Assembly (NCBI GenBank): GCA_035510795.1
Contig: DATKGL010000015.1
Location: 1-23,666 of the forward strand
Direction of reading: 5' to 3'
Source of the DNA: DATKGL01 sp035510795
GTDB taxonomy: Bacteria; Patescibacteriota; Saccharimonadia; Saccharimonadales; UBA4665
DNA: 23,666 bases
Below, one piece after another: positions 14,124 through 21,180 of this stretch. The notes below the pieces were generated by a model, which saw only the letters and a list, made by a program, of their open reading frames with translations, ran no database searches and was not told the origin of the DNA. Every line of letters starts with the position of its first letter. Position 1 is the first letter of the stretch. The position numbers and the translations under genes are program-made.

Positions 14124-15413
14124 ATGCGAAAAAAGATTAAGCGTTTAAAAAAGCTATATGCGATAGAGAAAACCGCCAAAACTCAGACTCTGTCTCGTTT
14201 CAAAGAATCCCCGGTCACCTTTTCGCTCCTAACTTTCTTAGCTTTATGCATAATCAGCGCGACTATTTTCCTATTGCTTAATGGTGGCCGGCCGGCCTTC
14301 AAACCGATTAGCTCCTATATTGTTATTATTTCGCACGATCACCAACAGCAAATTGTCCCGTCCACCCAACAGACTGTCGGCGCTCTGCTGGCTAGGCTTA
14401 ATATCAGACTCAATACCGGAGACGTTGTCGAGCCGAGTGTATCTACCCCGATTACCCAAGATGAATTCAGGATAAATATTTACCGGGCAGTACCGGTTGA
14501 AATAATTGAAGGATCCGAACAGACTTATACTTTCAGCGCTGCGACTACTCCCCGTAGCATAGTCCAGCAAGCCGGAATATCAGTCTATCCCCAGGACAAT
14601 ATTACATCCCAGCCGGTCAGCGATATCGTCGGGCAAAGTAGTATCGATAAGGAGATTATTATTGACCCATCGATACCGGTTAACCTGAATATCTATGGAA
14701 CCCAGACATTAATCAGGACTCATGCTGCAACAGTTGGCCAAATGCTGGCCGAGGATAACGTTAAATTAATTAACGGCAGTAGTGTTGATCCGGCGGCTGA
14801 TACGCCGGTGACAGCCAACGAAGAAGTATTTTTGTTACATCAAGGGACGCAAATTCAAAATACAGTCATAGCCATCCCGACGCCCGAACAGATCATTCTT
14901 GATGACGATCTTACTTTTGGAACTAGTGCTGTCCGGCAAAATGGCAGCCCCGGCCAGGAAGTGTTAACCTATGAAATCACCACTCAGAACGGAGTAGTCA
15001 CCAATAAGACCTTGATTCAATCGGTAGTTACCATCCCGGCAGTGCCGGAAATTGTCGCACAAGGACGGGCTGTCCAAATCCCGACCGATATTGAAGCGGT
15101 GATGGCTGAAGCCGGCATATCAAGCAACGATTATCCTTATGTGAATTATATTGTCAGTAATGAGTCAGGCTGGTGCCCAACTAAGCTGCAGGGCGAAATA
15201 GGTTACTGCCCGGGCTACATCCCGTCTAGCATCCCATCTTATCTTGGCTATGGACTCGGGCAAGCTACACCTGGCTATAAAATGGCTCCTTTTGGTTCGG
15301 ATTGGGAAAGCAATCCGGTGACTCAATTACGCTGGGCTACCAGCTATGCCGACGAAAAATACGGGAGCTGGGGCAGTGCCTATGATTTCTGGCATAACAA
15401 TCATTTTTGGTAG
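14124..15413 (+). CDS. DUF348/G5-domain wall protein with lysozyme-like C-terminus (Rpf/YabE-like)
   Basis: A 429-residue product from ATG 14124; an in-frame TTG at 14118 is less likely. There is a basic N-terminus and one membrane segment (about 31-52). Two to three DUF348 repeats follow (YIVIISHDHQQQIVPSTQQTVGALLARLNI; VNLNIYGTQTLIRTHAATVGQMLAEDNV). A G5 domain comes next (about 250-325: VLTYEITTQNGVVTNKTLI). A C-terminal transglycosylase/lysozyme-like domain holds NESGW with the probable catalytic Glu, YGLGQATPG and LRWATSYADEKYGSWGSA. This architecture is that of resuscitation-promoting factor and YabE/YuiC-type enzymes that cleave peptidoglycan outside the membrane. The gene start is 40 bp after the Nudix gene, and its stop lies 5 bp before the rsmA ATG. 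Confidence 0.88.
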   Translation: MRKKIKRLKKLYAIEKTAKTQTLSRFKESPVTFSLLTFLALCIISATIFLLLNGGRPAFKPISSYIVIISHDHQQQIVPSTQQTVGALLARLNIRLNTGDVVEPSVSTPITQDEFRINIYRAVPVEIIEGSEQTYTFSAATTPRSIVQQAGISVYPQDNITSQPVSDIVGQSSIDKEIIIDPSIPVNLNIYGTQTLIRTHAATVGQMLAEDNVKLINGSSVDPAADTPVTANEEVFLLHQGTQIQNTVIAIPTPEQIILDDDLTFGTSAVRQNGSPGQEVLTYEITTQNGVVTNKTLIQSVVTIPAVPEIVAQGRAVQIPTDIEAVMAEAGISSNDYPYVNYIVSNESGWCPTKLQGEIGYCPGYIPSSIPSYLGYGLGQATPGYKMAPFGSDWESNPVTQLRWATSYADEKYGSWGSAYDFWHNNHFW

Positions 15414-15418
15414 AGGCT

Positions 15419-16213
15419 ATGAGTATTATTCCCAAAAAAACCCTTGGACAGTACTGGCTTAACGACCAACCAACGCTGAAACGGATTGTTGAAGTCGCCC
15501 AGATCAATAACAATGATACGGTTCTGGAAATAGGTCCCGGACTTGGCAGTCTGACAGAACAAATTTATCCTCTGGCAAAAGAAACTATTGCCGTAGAGAT
15601 CGACAGCCACTTAGCCGGACTGCTCAGTGCCAAGTTCAAATCTTCAAAAGTAGAAGTTATTAATCAAGATATCCTCAGTTTTGACCTAACCATTCTTCCT
15701 ACGGGCTATAAAGTTGTTGCCAATATACCTTATTACCTCACTAGCCACTTGATTAGGAAACTATGTGAAAACGATAAGCATTTTTCCAGAGCAGTAATTT
15801 TGGTCCAGAAAGAAATTGCCCAGCGTATCACGGCTCAACCGGGGGAAATGTCGATTTTAGCTGTAACCACGCAATTTTATTGTAACGTGAGCAAAGATCA
15901 GATGGTTCCGGCCAGTTTATTCACACCGCCCCCGAAGGTTGATTCCCAGATACTGATACTTAATTTTAGAGATGAACCTCTGTTTCCGGGAGTTTATGAC
16001 AAGCTATTCTTCATGATGATCAGAGCGGGATTTAGCCAGAAGCGGAAGACTCTCCAAAACAGTCTGAGCGGGGGACTGAAATTAGACAGAAGCCTGGTTA
16101 GACAACATTTGATTTCCTCTGGCATTGATCCTTCAGACAGAGCTCAAGTTCTAAGCCTGGATGATTGGCACCGGCTTTATTTAAATATCAGTCCCCTGCT
16201 TGATAATACTTAA
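15419..16213 (+). CDS. rsmA: 16S rRNA dimethyladenosine transferase RsmA (KsgA)
   Basis: A 264-residue protein from ATG 15419, which has GAGG 4-5 nt upstream; the frame extends to a TTG at 15407 overlapping the previous gene. It dimethylates two adjacent adenosines in the 3' hairpin of 16S rRNA during 30S maturation. Motifs: KKTLGQYWL (usually GQHFL), SAM-binding LEIGPGLGSLT, catalytic NIPYY, VQKEIAQRI, and FTPPPKVDS with FSQKRKTLQNSL near the C-terminus. The last codons overlap the palindrome in front of the MarR gene. Confidence 0.95.
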   Translation: MSIIPKKTLGQYWLNDQPTLKRIVEVAQINNNDTVLEIGPGLGSLTEQIYPLAKETIAVEIDSHLAGLLSAKFKSSKVEVINQDILSFDLTILPTGYKVVANIPYYLTSHLIRKLCENDKHFSRAVILVQKEIAQRITAQPGEMSILAVTTQFYCNVSKDQMVPASLFTPPPKVDSQILILNFRDEPLFPGVYDKLFFMMIRAGFSQKRKTLQNSLSGGLKLDRSLVRQHLISSGIDPSDRAQVLSLDDWHRLYLNISPLLDNT

Positions 16214-16228
16214 CGTGTTAAGTATTAT
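16203..16228. promoter_or_regulatory. Palindromic operator in front of the MarR gene
   Basis: The arm ATAATACTTAAC (16203-16214) and its exact reverse complement (16217-16228) are separated by two bases. Size and symmetry fit a MarR-dimer site. TATTAT at its right end could be the -10 of the MarR gene, so binding would give autorepression. The left arm covers the rsmA stop codon. With only a 2-nt loop and no T run, it is a poor terminator. Confidence 0.6.
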
Positions 16229-16267
16229 GGATTGTATGTCAATGAGCGGGAGCAGGATTATCAATCA

Positions 16268-16726
16268 ATGAAACGATCCGATGAAATTATTCCCCTGCTC
16301 TGTCACATTGCCGGTTTACTTCAGGCCCAACAAGATCAGGTTCTCCAAGAACTGCTAGGTATCGGTTTTGCCCAATACAAAATTCTGGCAGCGGTCCAGG
16401 CATTTATGGCGGCATCCCAGCTGAATGTTGCCCAAAGTTTGGCTCAAACCGAAGCCAGTATCAGCCGGCAAGTTAAATTACTCGGGAAGATGAATTTAAT
16501 AGATATCCAAATACAAAAAAATAACCGCCGGCAGCACATCCTGATATTGACGGACGAGGGAAAACGGGTACTAGAAGCTGCCCACCAAGCAGTAGCCAAG
16601 TTTGATGAAAAATCTCTAAATTTCAACGAGAAACAAGCCGAACAGCTCCATGAGCTATTATCCGAGCTTCATCGGTTTTCGTGCAATATTGGAGATAATT
16701 CGACAATCAACCACACCTTCGCCTAG
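16268..16726 (+). CDS. MarR-family transcriptional regulator
   Basis: A 152-residue product from ATG 16268; the frame is open back to a TTG at 16232. The winged-helix DNA-binding region reads FAQYKILAAVQ, LNVAQSLAQTEASISRQVKLLGKMNLIDIQ and the wing NNRRQHILILTDEGKRVLE, with dimerising helices at both ends. This is standard MarR architecture. The ligand is unknown. A 26-bp palindrome immediately upstream points to autoregulation. The length (about 150) is normal for the family. Confidence 0.88.
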   Translation: MKRSDEIIPLLCHIAGLLQAQQDQVLQELLGIGFAQYKILAAVQAFMAASQLNVAQSLAQTEASISRQVKLLGKMNLIDIQIQKNNRRQHILILTDEGKRVLEAAHQAVAKFDEKSLNFNEKQAEQLHELLSELHRFSCNIGDNSTINHTFA

Positions 16727-16727
16727 G

Positions 16728-16757
16728 TTGATAGTTTAGAGATAAATATGATATAAT
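16728..16757 (+). promoter_or_regulatory. Promoter of the tmRNA gene
   Basis: TTGATA (16728-16733), an 18-bp spacer and TATAAT (16752-16757). Start would be near 16764, with about 19 nt removed by RNase P to give the mature 5' end at 16783. Confidence 0.7.
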
Positions 16758-16782
16758 ATATTCGCTGGCAACAGCACTATAT

Positions 16783-17181
16783 GGGGCTGAATTTAAGCTC
16801 GACATTGGACTTTATCAGTTAGTTAGCAGGCCGCGAGTCAAGCGTTATATGGCAAACTTTATAAATGCAAACGCATTTAATCGCGTCGCCAGTGCATGGA
16901 ACAGTATAAAAGCTGCTTTCAGCGTACCGGTTTTCGCACCAGCTGTAGCCTAATCGGTTTCAGCCGCGTATGACAGCACGCCAGATCATGTTAATACGTG
17001 TCATATCTTCTGGTTGCCCAAGTATTAGTGTTCTGAGTACTTGTTAAGCCTATGAACTTAGGAAGCGGGTTATTTGATCATTCTTTGTTCGCTTCTGAAA
17101 CTTTAAAATGGTCTAAGCCTGTAGATCGCTAACTAAGATAAACCGATGGACCCGGAGGGCAGTTCTCCGGCAGCTCCACCA
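16783..17181 (+). ncRNA. ssrA: tmRNA (ssrA) with a 33-codon tag
   Basis: The ends form a tRNA-like domain: GGGGCTG (16783-16789) pairs with CAGCTCC (17171-17177), followed by ACCA. Total length is 399 nt. The tag frame begins at GCA 16852 and ends with TAA 16951-16953. It codes 33 residues that begin ANFINANAFN and end FAPAVA. The Ala-Asn start and the short, small, hydrophobic C-terminus are typical of tmRNA tags, which target stalled products for proteolysis; 33 residues is much longer than the usual 8-25. The T-arm has a 6-bp stem (CCGGAG/CTCCGG) with loop GGCAGTT instead of the standard TTCRANT. The region after the tag can hold the usual pseudoknots; these were not modelled. Confidence 0.93.
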
Positions 17182-17190
17182 GATTGAATT

Positions 17191-17217
17191 TATTAAACGG
17201 CAGTTTGCCGTTTAATA
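17191..17217. terminator. Bidirectional terminator between tmRNA and fur
   Basis: TATTAAACGGCA (17191-17202) pairs perfectly with TGCCGTTTAATA (17206-17217) around a 3-nt loop. It sits 10 nt after the tmRNA CCA and 27 nt before the end of the opposite-strand fur gene, with A/T-rich flanks on both sides, so it can end both transcripts. Confidence 0.75.
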
Positions 17218-17243
17218 TTAATTATTCCGGGAAAGCAATGATG

Positions 17244-17660
17244 TTAATCCCGGCACTTATTACATAAACCTTGGATTTCAACTTGATGATTTATAGCTTT
17301 GAATTTGTTCTGTGCAGCGACTTGCTCAATAAAAACCTCGAGATTATCAGCATCGATCGGAATAATTTTGGAACACTTCGTGCATACCAGATGATGATGG
17401 TGGTCGGCGAATTTATCGCTTAATTCTATCCGGTACTTCCAGCCGATGTTAATCCGTTGGACAATACCAAGTTTCTCGAACAAAGTAACCGTTCGATAGA
17501 CGCTGGCCCGATCCATCATAGCAGGGGTCTTGTTAATTAATTCTTTCATTGACAAAGATTCGCAGTTCCCGAGTGTATCGAAAATGGTTTGACGCTGCCT
17601 GGTAACGCTCAGATTATTTTGCTTTAGCAGGGCTGACAGCTTGCTGTTTAGGTTTGCCAT
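17244..17660 (-). CDS. Fur-family metal-responsive regulator
   Basis: A 138-residue product with the Fur layout. The N-terminal winged helix includes VTRQRQTIFDTL (19-30) and the recognition helix MMDRASVYRTVTLFEKLGIVQRI. The C-terminal dimerisation domain has the metal-binding ADHHHHLVCTKCSKII and INHQVEIQGLCNKC, and its two CxxC pairs form the structural zinc site. Whether it senses iron, zinc or nickel cannot be told from this. It is divergent from the L,D-transpeptidase gene. A -10-like TAAACT (minus strand, 17673-17668) ends 7 nt before the ATG. A TTGCGACTAAATTGCAA element lies just upstream, suggesting autoregulation. Confidence 0.92.
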   Translation of the reverse strand: MANLNSKLSALLKQNNLSVTRQRQTIFDTLGNCESLSMKELINKTPAMMDRASVYRTVTLFEKLGIVQRINIGWKYRIELSDKFADHHHHLVCTKCSKIIPIDADNLEVFIEQVAAQNKFKAINHQVEIQGLCNKCRD

Positions 17661-17680
17661 AGGATAAAGTTTAACAATTA

Positions 17681-17697
17681 TTGCGACTAAATTGCAA
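17681..17697. promoter_or_regulatory. Putative Fur-family operator upstream of fur
   Basis: TTGCGACTAAATTGCAA is an imperfect palindrome (half-sites TTGCGA and TTGCAA, 5-bp spacer). It nearly repeats the element at 5045-5060 before the ZIP gene. It resembles the TTGCAA-N5-TTGCAA site described for the nickel regulator Nur of Streptomyces. It lies in the divergent region, so it could also affect the L,D-transpeptidase. Confidence 0.55.
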
Positions 17698-17728
17698 ACA
17701 GGTTTAATCTTATCTTAGCTTGAAGAGT

Positions 17729-17734
17729 TATAAT
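17729..17734 (+). promoter_or_regulatory. Consensus -10 box implying a leaderless mRNA
   Basis: TATAAT ends 6 nt before ATG 17741 and decides that start over the in-frame TTG at 17720, which would be upstream of the promoter. Confidence 0.6.
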
Positions 17735-17740
17735 GTTTCT

Positions 17741-18445
17741 ATGAAAAACAGACAAAACCAGACTAACTACCGGCCAGGCTCACGCAATTATGCGTCAAGA
17801 CCCTCACCCCAAAAAAACCAAAAAAAGCGGTTCCCCATCAAAGCTTTTATAGTTCTGCTGATACTGGCAATAGTTGTTGCTTTATCGGTTGCGACCGCTA
17901 ACAGCGGGACGACCAAAACGCAGTCGGTCAATCAGACAACTTCCAAAACGCAATCAGTCACCAAGTATACCCCGTCTACAGCCGCCAAAACCGCCCCAAC
18001 TGAAGTCGCTAAAACTAATATGTGTGCCAATAACAGTTTGTCTCAGCTGATTGTCGTAAGTATCAGCCAACAGCATTTATGGGCCTGCAACCAGTCCAGT
18101 GTGCTTTATGATTCGGCGGTCGTAACCGGCAACATGAATCTGCCGGCCGACTTAACTCCTGTTGGGACCTATCATGTTTATGCCAAAGAAACCAATATCT
18201 GGCTGAACGGTTCTGATAGTACCGGCAGCTGGCATGACTTTGTTTATTATTGGATGCCATTTTTATATAACCAGTATGGAGCCTACGGATTTCATGATGC
18301 AACCTGGCGGCCGAGCAACGCATTCGGTAACATAAGCCCCTACTCGAATAATGCTTCTCATGGTTGTGTTGAATGTCCACTAGCTGCCGCCGCGTGGCTG
18401 TATAATTGGTCTGTTATTGGTACTACTGTTACAGTAGAATCTTAG
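17741..18445 (+). CDS. L,D-transpeptidase (YkuD domain), membrane-anchored
   Basis: A 234-residue product from ATG 17741, chosen because of the -10 box directly upstream. A basic cytoplasmic tail precedes a membrane segment (about 33-53) and a Thr/Gln/Lys-rich linker. The YkuD catalytic domain (from about 95) begins LIVVSISQQHLWACNQ and carries VTGN, TPVGTYHV, the catalytic histidine region GFHDA, and SHGCVEC with the nucleophilic Cys. Asn or Arg is more usual after SHGCV. It cross-links peptidoglycan stem peptides (3-3 links) or attaches proteins outside the membrane. It is divergent from the Fur-family gene. Confidence 0.92.
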   Translation: MKNRQNQTNYRPGSRNYASRPSPQKNQKKRFPIKAFIVLLILAIVVALSVATANSGTTKTQSVNQTTSKTQSVTKYTPSTAAKTAPTEVAKTNMCANNSLSQLIVVSISQQHLWACNQSSVLYDSAVVTGNMNLPADLTPVGTYHVYAKETNIWLNGSDSTGSWHDFVYYWMPFLYNQYGAYGFHDATWRPSNAFGNISPYSNNASHGCVECPLAAAAWLYNWSVIGTTVTVES

Positions 18446-18458
18446 GGTTTGGTACTAA

Positions 18459-18464
18459 TATAAT
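18459..18464 (+). promoter_or_regulatory. -10 box of the glutamate dehydrogenase gene
   Basis: TATAAT followed by a short leader with the strong Shine-Dalgarno AAAAGGAGA before ATG 18489. This is a leadered promoter, unlike several others in the window. Confidence 0.55.
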
Positions 18465-18488
18465 TAATTTTGAAGTAAAAGGAGACGT

Positions 18489-19691
18489 ATGCTCGAAACA
18501 ACACAGTTGTCTATCAGACAAATTGGTAAAAAATTAGGCCTAGACAGTAAGACAATCGAAGAACTTCTTAAACCTGACGCCGAGCATAGTTTTAACGTAG
18601 TTTTATCAAATGGCAAAAGCTTTCCCGCTTGGCGGATCCAACACAATAACAAGCTTGGCCCCTACAAGGGCGGAATCCGGTTTCACCCTGGCGTGGATAA
18701 GGATGAAGTCCAAGCTTTGGCTACTCTTATGAGCTTTAAGACCGCAGCAGTTGGGTTGCCTCTTGGCGGCGGCAAAGGCGGCATTACGGTTGACCCTGAT
18801 CAGTTAACTGATAGCGAGCTGGAAGAAATGAGCCGGAAATACGCGCAACATCTGACACCCCATATCGGTCCAAATAAAGACGTCCCGGCACCAGACGTGA
18901 ACACTGATTCTAGAATTATCGACTGGATGGTTGATGAATATGAAAAACAAACCAATGATAGCACCAAGGCTAGTTTTACCGGTAAGAGCATGGGTAATGG
19001 TGGCAGCGAGGGACGGGAAGCTGCGACCGGGCGCGGCGGAGTGATCGCCCTGAGCCGGTTGTTGAAGATGATGGGCAAGGAAAACAAACAAATGACCATG
19101 GCGCTACAGGGGTTCGGTAATGTCGGCTCGTTTTTTGCTACTATTGCCCAATCGGAACAGCCGAACTGGAAGCTGATCAGTGCCAGCGATTCAAGCGGAG
19201 CAGTATTCAGCAGCTCCGGGCTTCAAGCTGACGAGCTCAGCAACTTTAAAAACCGTGGCCAGCGTTTTTCCAAGTTTGAATCTAAGCAGGTTAAGGTCAT
19301 TTCTAACGAAGAAATGTTTGGGTTGGATGTCGATATTTTGGTTTTGGCCGGTTTGGGCGACGCCGTAACGGCCGGGAATATGAAAAACCTGAAAGCCAAA
19401 ATTATCGTTGAACTTGCCAATGGCCCGGTTAGCGAGAAGGCTTACCAGTGCTTAATCAAAAAAGGGGCAATAATTCTTCCTGACATTATTGCCAATTCCG
19501 GTGGTGTTATTGTCAGTTATTTAGAGTGGGTTCAAAATCTAAAAAATCAACACTGGAGCGAAGCAAGGGTTAATCACAAGCTCGAGGATTACATGATTAA
19601 GGCGGTAACGGACATGTACACTATTGCCCTCGACAAAAATGTTCCTCTAAAAGAGGCGGCTTTTATGATGGCACTGGCCAGGCTGGTTTAG
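18489..19691 (+). CDS. gdhA: Glutamate dehydrogenase (Glu/Leu/Phe/Val dehydrogenase family)
   Basis: A 400-residue protein catalysing oxidative deamination of glutamate to 2-oxoglutarate and ammonia (or the reverse) with NAD(P). Substrate-site motifs are present: WRIQHNNKLGPYKGGIRFHP (lysine), LPLGGGKGGI (catalytic lysine) and PAPDVNT (catalytic Asp). The dinucleotide fold has GFGNVGSFF, and the C-terminal PDIIANSGGVIVSYLEW is typical. The coenzyme cannot be fixed by eye. A strong ribosome-binding site precedes the ATG. Length is slightly short of the usual 410-450 residues. Other members of the family act on Leu or Phe, but the motifs favour Glu. Confidence 0.92.
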   Translation: MLETTQLSIRQIGKKLGLDSKTIEELLKPDAEHSFNVVLSNGKSFPAWRIQHNNKLGPYKGGIRFHPGVDKDEVQALATLMSFKTAAVGLPLGGGKGGITVDPDQLTDSELEEMSRKYAQHLTPHIGPNKDVPAPDVNTDSRIIDWMVDEYEKQTNDSTKASFTGKSMGNGGSEGREAATGRGGVIALSRLLKMMGKENKQMTMALQGFGNVGSFFATIAQSEQPNWKLISASDSSGAVFSSSGLQADELSNFKNRGQRFSKFESKQVKVISNEEMFGLDVDILVLAGLGDAVTAGNMKNLKAKIIVELANGPVSEKAYQCLIKKGAIILPDIIANSGGVIVSYLEWVQNLKNQHWSEARVNHKLEDYMIKAVTDMYTIALDKNVPLKEAAFMMALARLV

Positions 19692-19727
19692 CCGGTTCAG
19701 CTTCGCGGGGTATGGCGATCACTCGAC

Positions 19728-21035
19728 CTACTTGTTGCTAGAAAGTATTGCGGAGGTAGCTGCCTGTATCTGACTGAAATTATCCACGCCGGCGGTCGGG
19801 ATTAAAGCGTCCTCTCCGTCGGACGCCTGGTAAGAAGTTAATAATGTCTGGCCGTTCAGACTGTCTAAGTTGAGCGACAGGATATTATTGTTGTTGAGGC
19901 CTTTTGTATCGCGATAGAGCGTTTCAATTTCATCAAGCTTCAGGTTGGTCTGGACATTACTGCCAATGGCATCCAAGAACTGGCCGACCTTGACCGGGTT
20001 GGACAAAAATCCGACACTGGTTGCTTTTTGCTCAACGGCGATTGCCATTTGCCTTTGGTGCTGAGTCCGCGCGAAATCACTGTTCGGGAAACCATACGAC
20101 CCAGGGCCGTCACCGCGGGCTCTTGCCAAATTGAGTGCTACTTGCCCGTTAAGAGTATCCTCGCCGTTAGGGAGTTTCAGGTGAGTATAAGGATCATATA
20201 ACCCTCGCGGATCGGGACTGTTTATGTTAATTGTTATTCCGCCGACTGCGTTGACTGCATCTCTGAACGCCGTGTAGTTTACCAGAGCGTAATAGTCGCT
20301 GTATATCCCGAAATCCTGATTGACAATTTGCTCCAGCTGGCCTATGCCGCCGTTCGGATAGCCTGGTTCGCTAAAATTAACGGCTTCGTTGGCGGCGTTA
20401 ATTTTTTGATGGCCTGAACCCGGTACGTTAACCCATGTATCTCTTGGTATGCTAAGCAAAAAGGCTGTGTGCGTGTGAGTATTTAGGCTTAGCACCATGA
20501 TCGAATCGGCCAGAGTGGCTCCTTGATGGTTGGGGTCGTCGACCGAATCGCCGGCAACTAAAATATTGACTCGCCCGGACTGATTGTTCAGCGCCACCGG
20601 GGCGAGGATGCTGAGCAAGCTTAGCGGATTATTATCATGGGTAATTTTAGCGATATTGCGGTAAAACTTGAAACCAACCCAACCGCCGATAATGATGAAA
20701 ATCAAAACAATTGCTGCCACCGTTCGTTTGATAATTTTTTTCCATGAATGGATCTTTTGTTCGCCGGGAGTTTTATCTTTTTTCTTTTTCGACAGAGGTA
20801 CAGTTTCTTCTGGCGGTTTAGGCAAAGCCCGGGCTATTACGAGGTTCTTATTGAGCAAGGATTTGCTTCCGGCCATAGCCGGCGAACTTGTCAGCAGGGA
20901 ATCCTGAAGTGACTTTTCTTCTTTTTTTGATAATTTCTGAGTCGGGTCAATCGGTCCGCGCCTAGGTCTGCGGTCGGCCGGGAAAAAACCATCGGTGCTG
21001 ATTGTTCGCTTAGTCGGATATTCTTTAAATTCCAT
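19728..21035 (-). CDS. LytR-CpsA-Psr (LCP) family wall-polymer transferase
   Basis: A 435-residue product. A long basic, Pro-rich cytoplasmic region (1-100) precedes one membrane segment (about 104-122). The extracytoplasmic LCP domain (about 155-380) has NILVAGDSVDD, GATLADSIMVLSLN, LLSIPRDTWVNVPG, INAANEAVNF and LNLARARGDGPGSYGFPNSDFARTQHQRQ. The Asp and Arg residues in these motifs bind the polyprenyl-pyrophosphate substrate and Mg. LCP enzymes attach secondary polymers such as teichoic acid or polysaccharide to peptidoglycan. It is convergent with the GDH gene (36-bp gap) and divergent from trehalase. A TAAAAT (minus strand, 21055-21050) may be its -10. Confidence 0.93.
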   Translation of the reverse strand: MEFKEYPTKRTISTDGFFPADRRPRRGPIDPTQKLSKKEEKSLQDSLLTSSPAMAGSKSLLNKNLVIARALPKPPEETVPLSKKKKDKTPGEQKIHSWKKIIKRTVAAIVLIFIIIGGWVGFKFYRNIAKITHDNNPLSLLSILAPVALNNQSGRVNILVAGDSVDDPNHQGATLADSIMVLSLNTHTHTAFLLSIPRDTWVNVPGSGHQKINAANEAVNFSEPGYPNGGIGQLEQIVNQDFGIYSDYYALVNYTAFRDAVNAVGGITININSPDPRGLYDPYTHLKLPNGEDTLNGQVALNLARARGDGPGSYGFPNSDFARTQHQRQMAIAVEQKATSVGFLSNPVKVGQFLDAIGSNVQTNLKLDEIETLYRDTKGLNNNNILSLNLDSLNGQTLLTSYQASDGEDALIPTAGVDNFSQIQAATSAILSSNK

Positions 21036-21142
21036 ATGCCTGTGTGCTCATTTTACGTGAGCTCTGATGCAAAGGAAAGGAATTATCCCCCTCGAGCAGG
21101 TAGCTACGCCATTAGGTAATTAATAAATCAAAATCAGCCAGG

Positions 21143-21171
21143 TTGACTACTGATTGCCGGAGGCATAGGCT
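21143..21171 (+). promoter_or_regulatory. Promoter of the trehalase gene
   Basis: TTGACT (21143-21148), 17 bp, TAGGCT (21166-21171). The -10 ends 9 nt before ATG 21181 and no Shine-Dalgarno is present, so the mRNA would be leaderless or nearly so. Confidence 0.4.
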
Positions 21172-21180
21172 TAAATTAAG

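Noticed and set aside
16203..16228. Palindrome as an intrinsic terminator of rsmA
   Set aside because: The loop would be 2 nt and there is no T run after it. An operator fits better.
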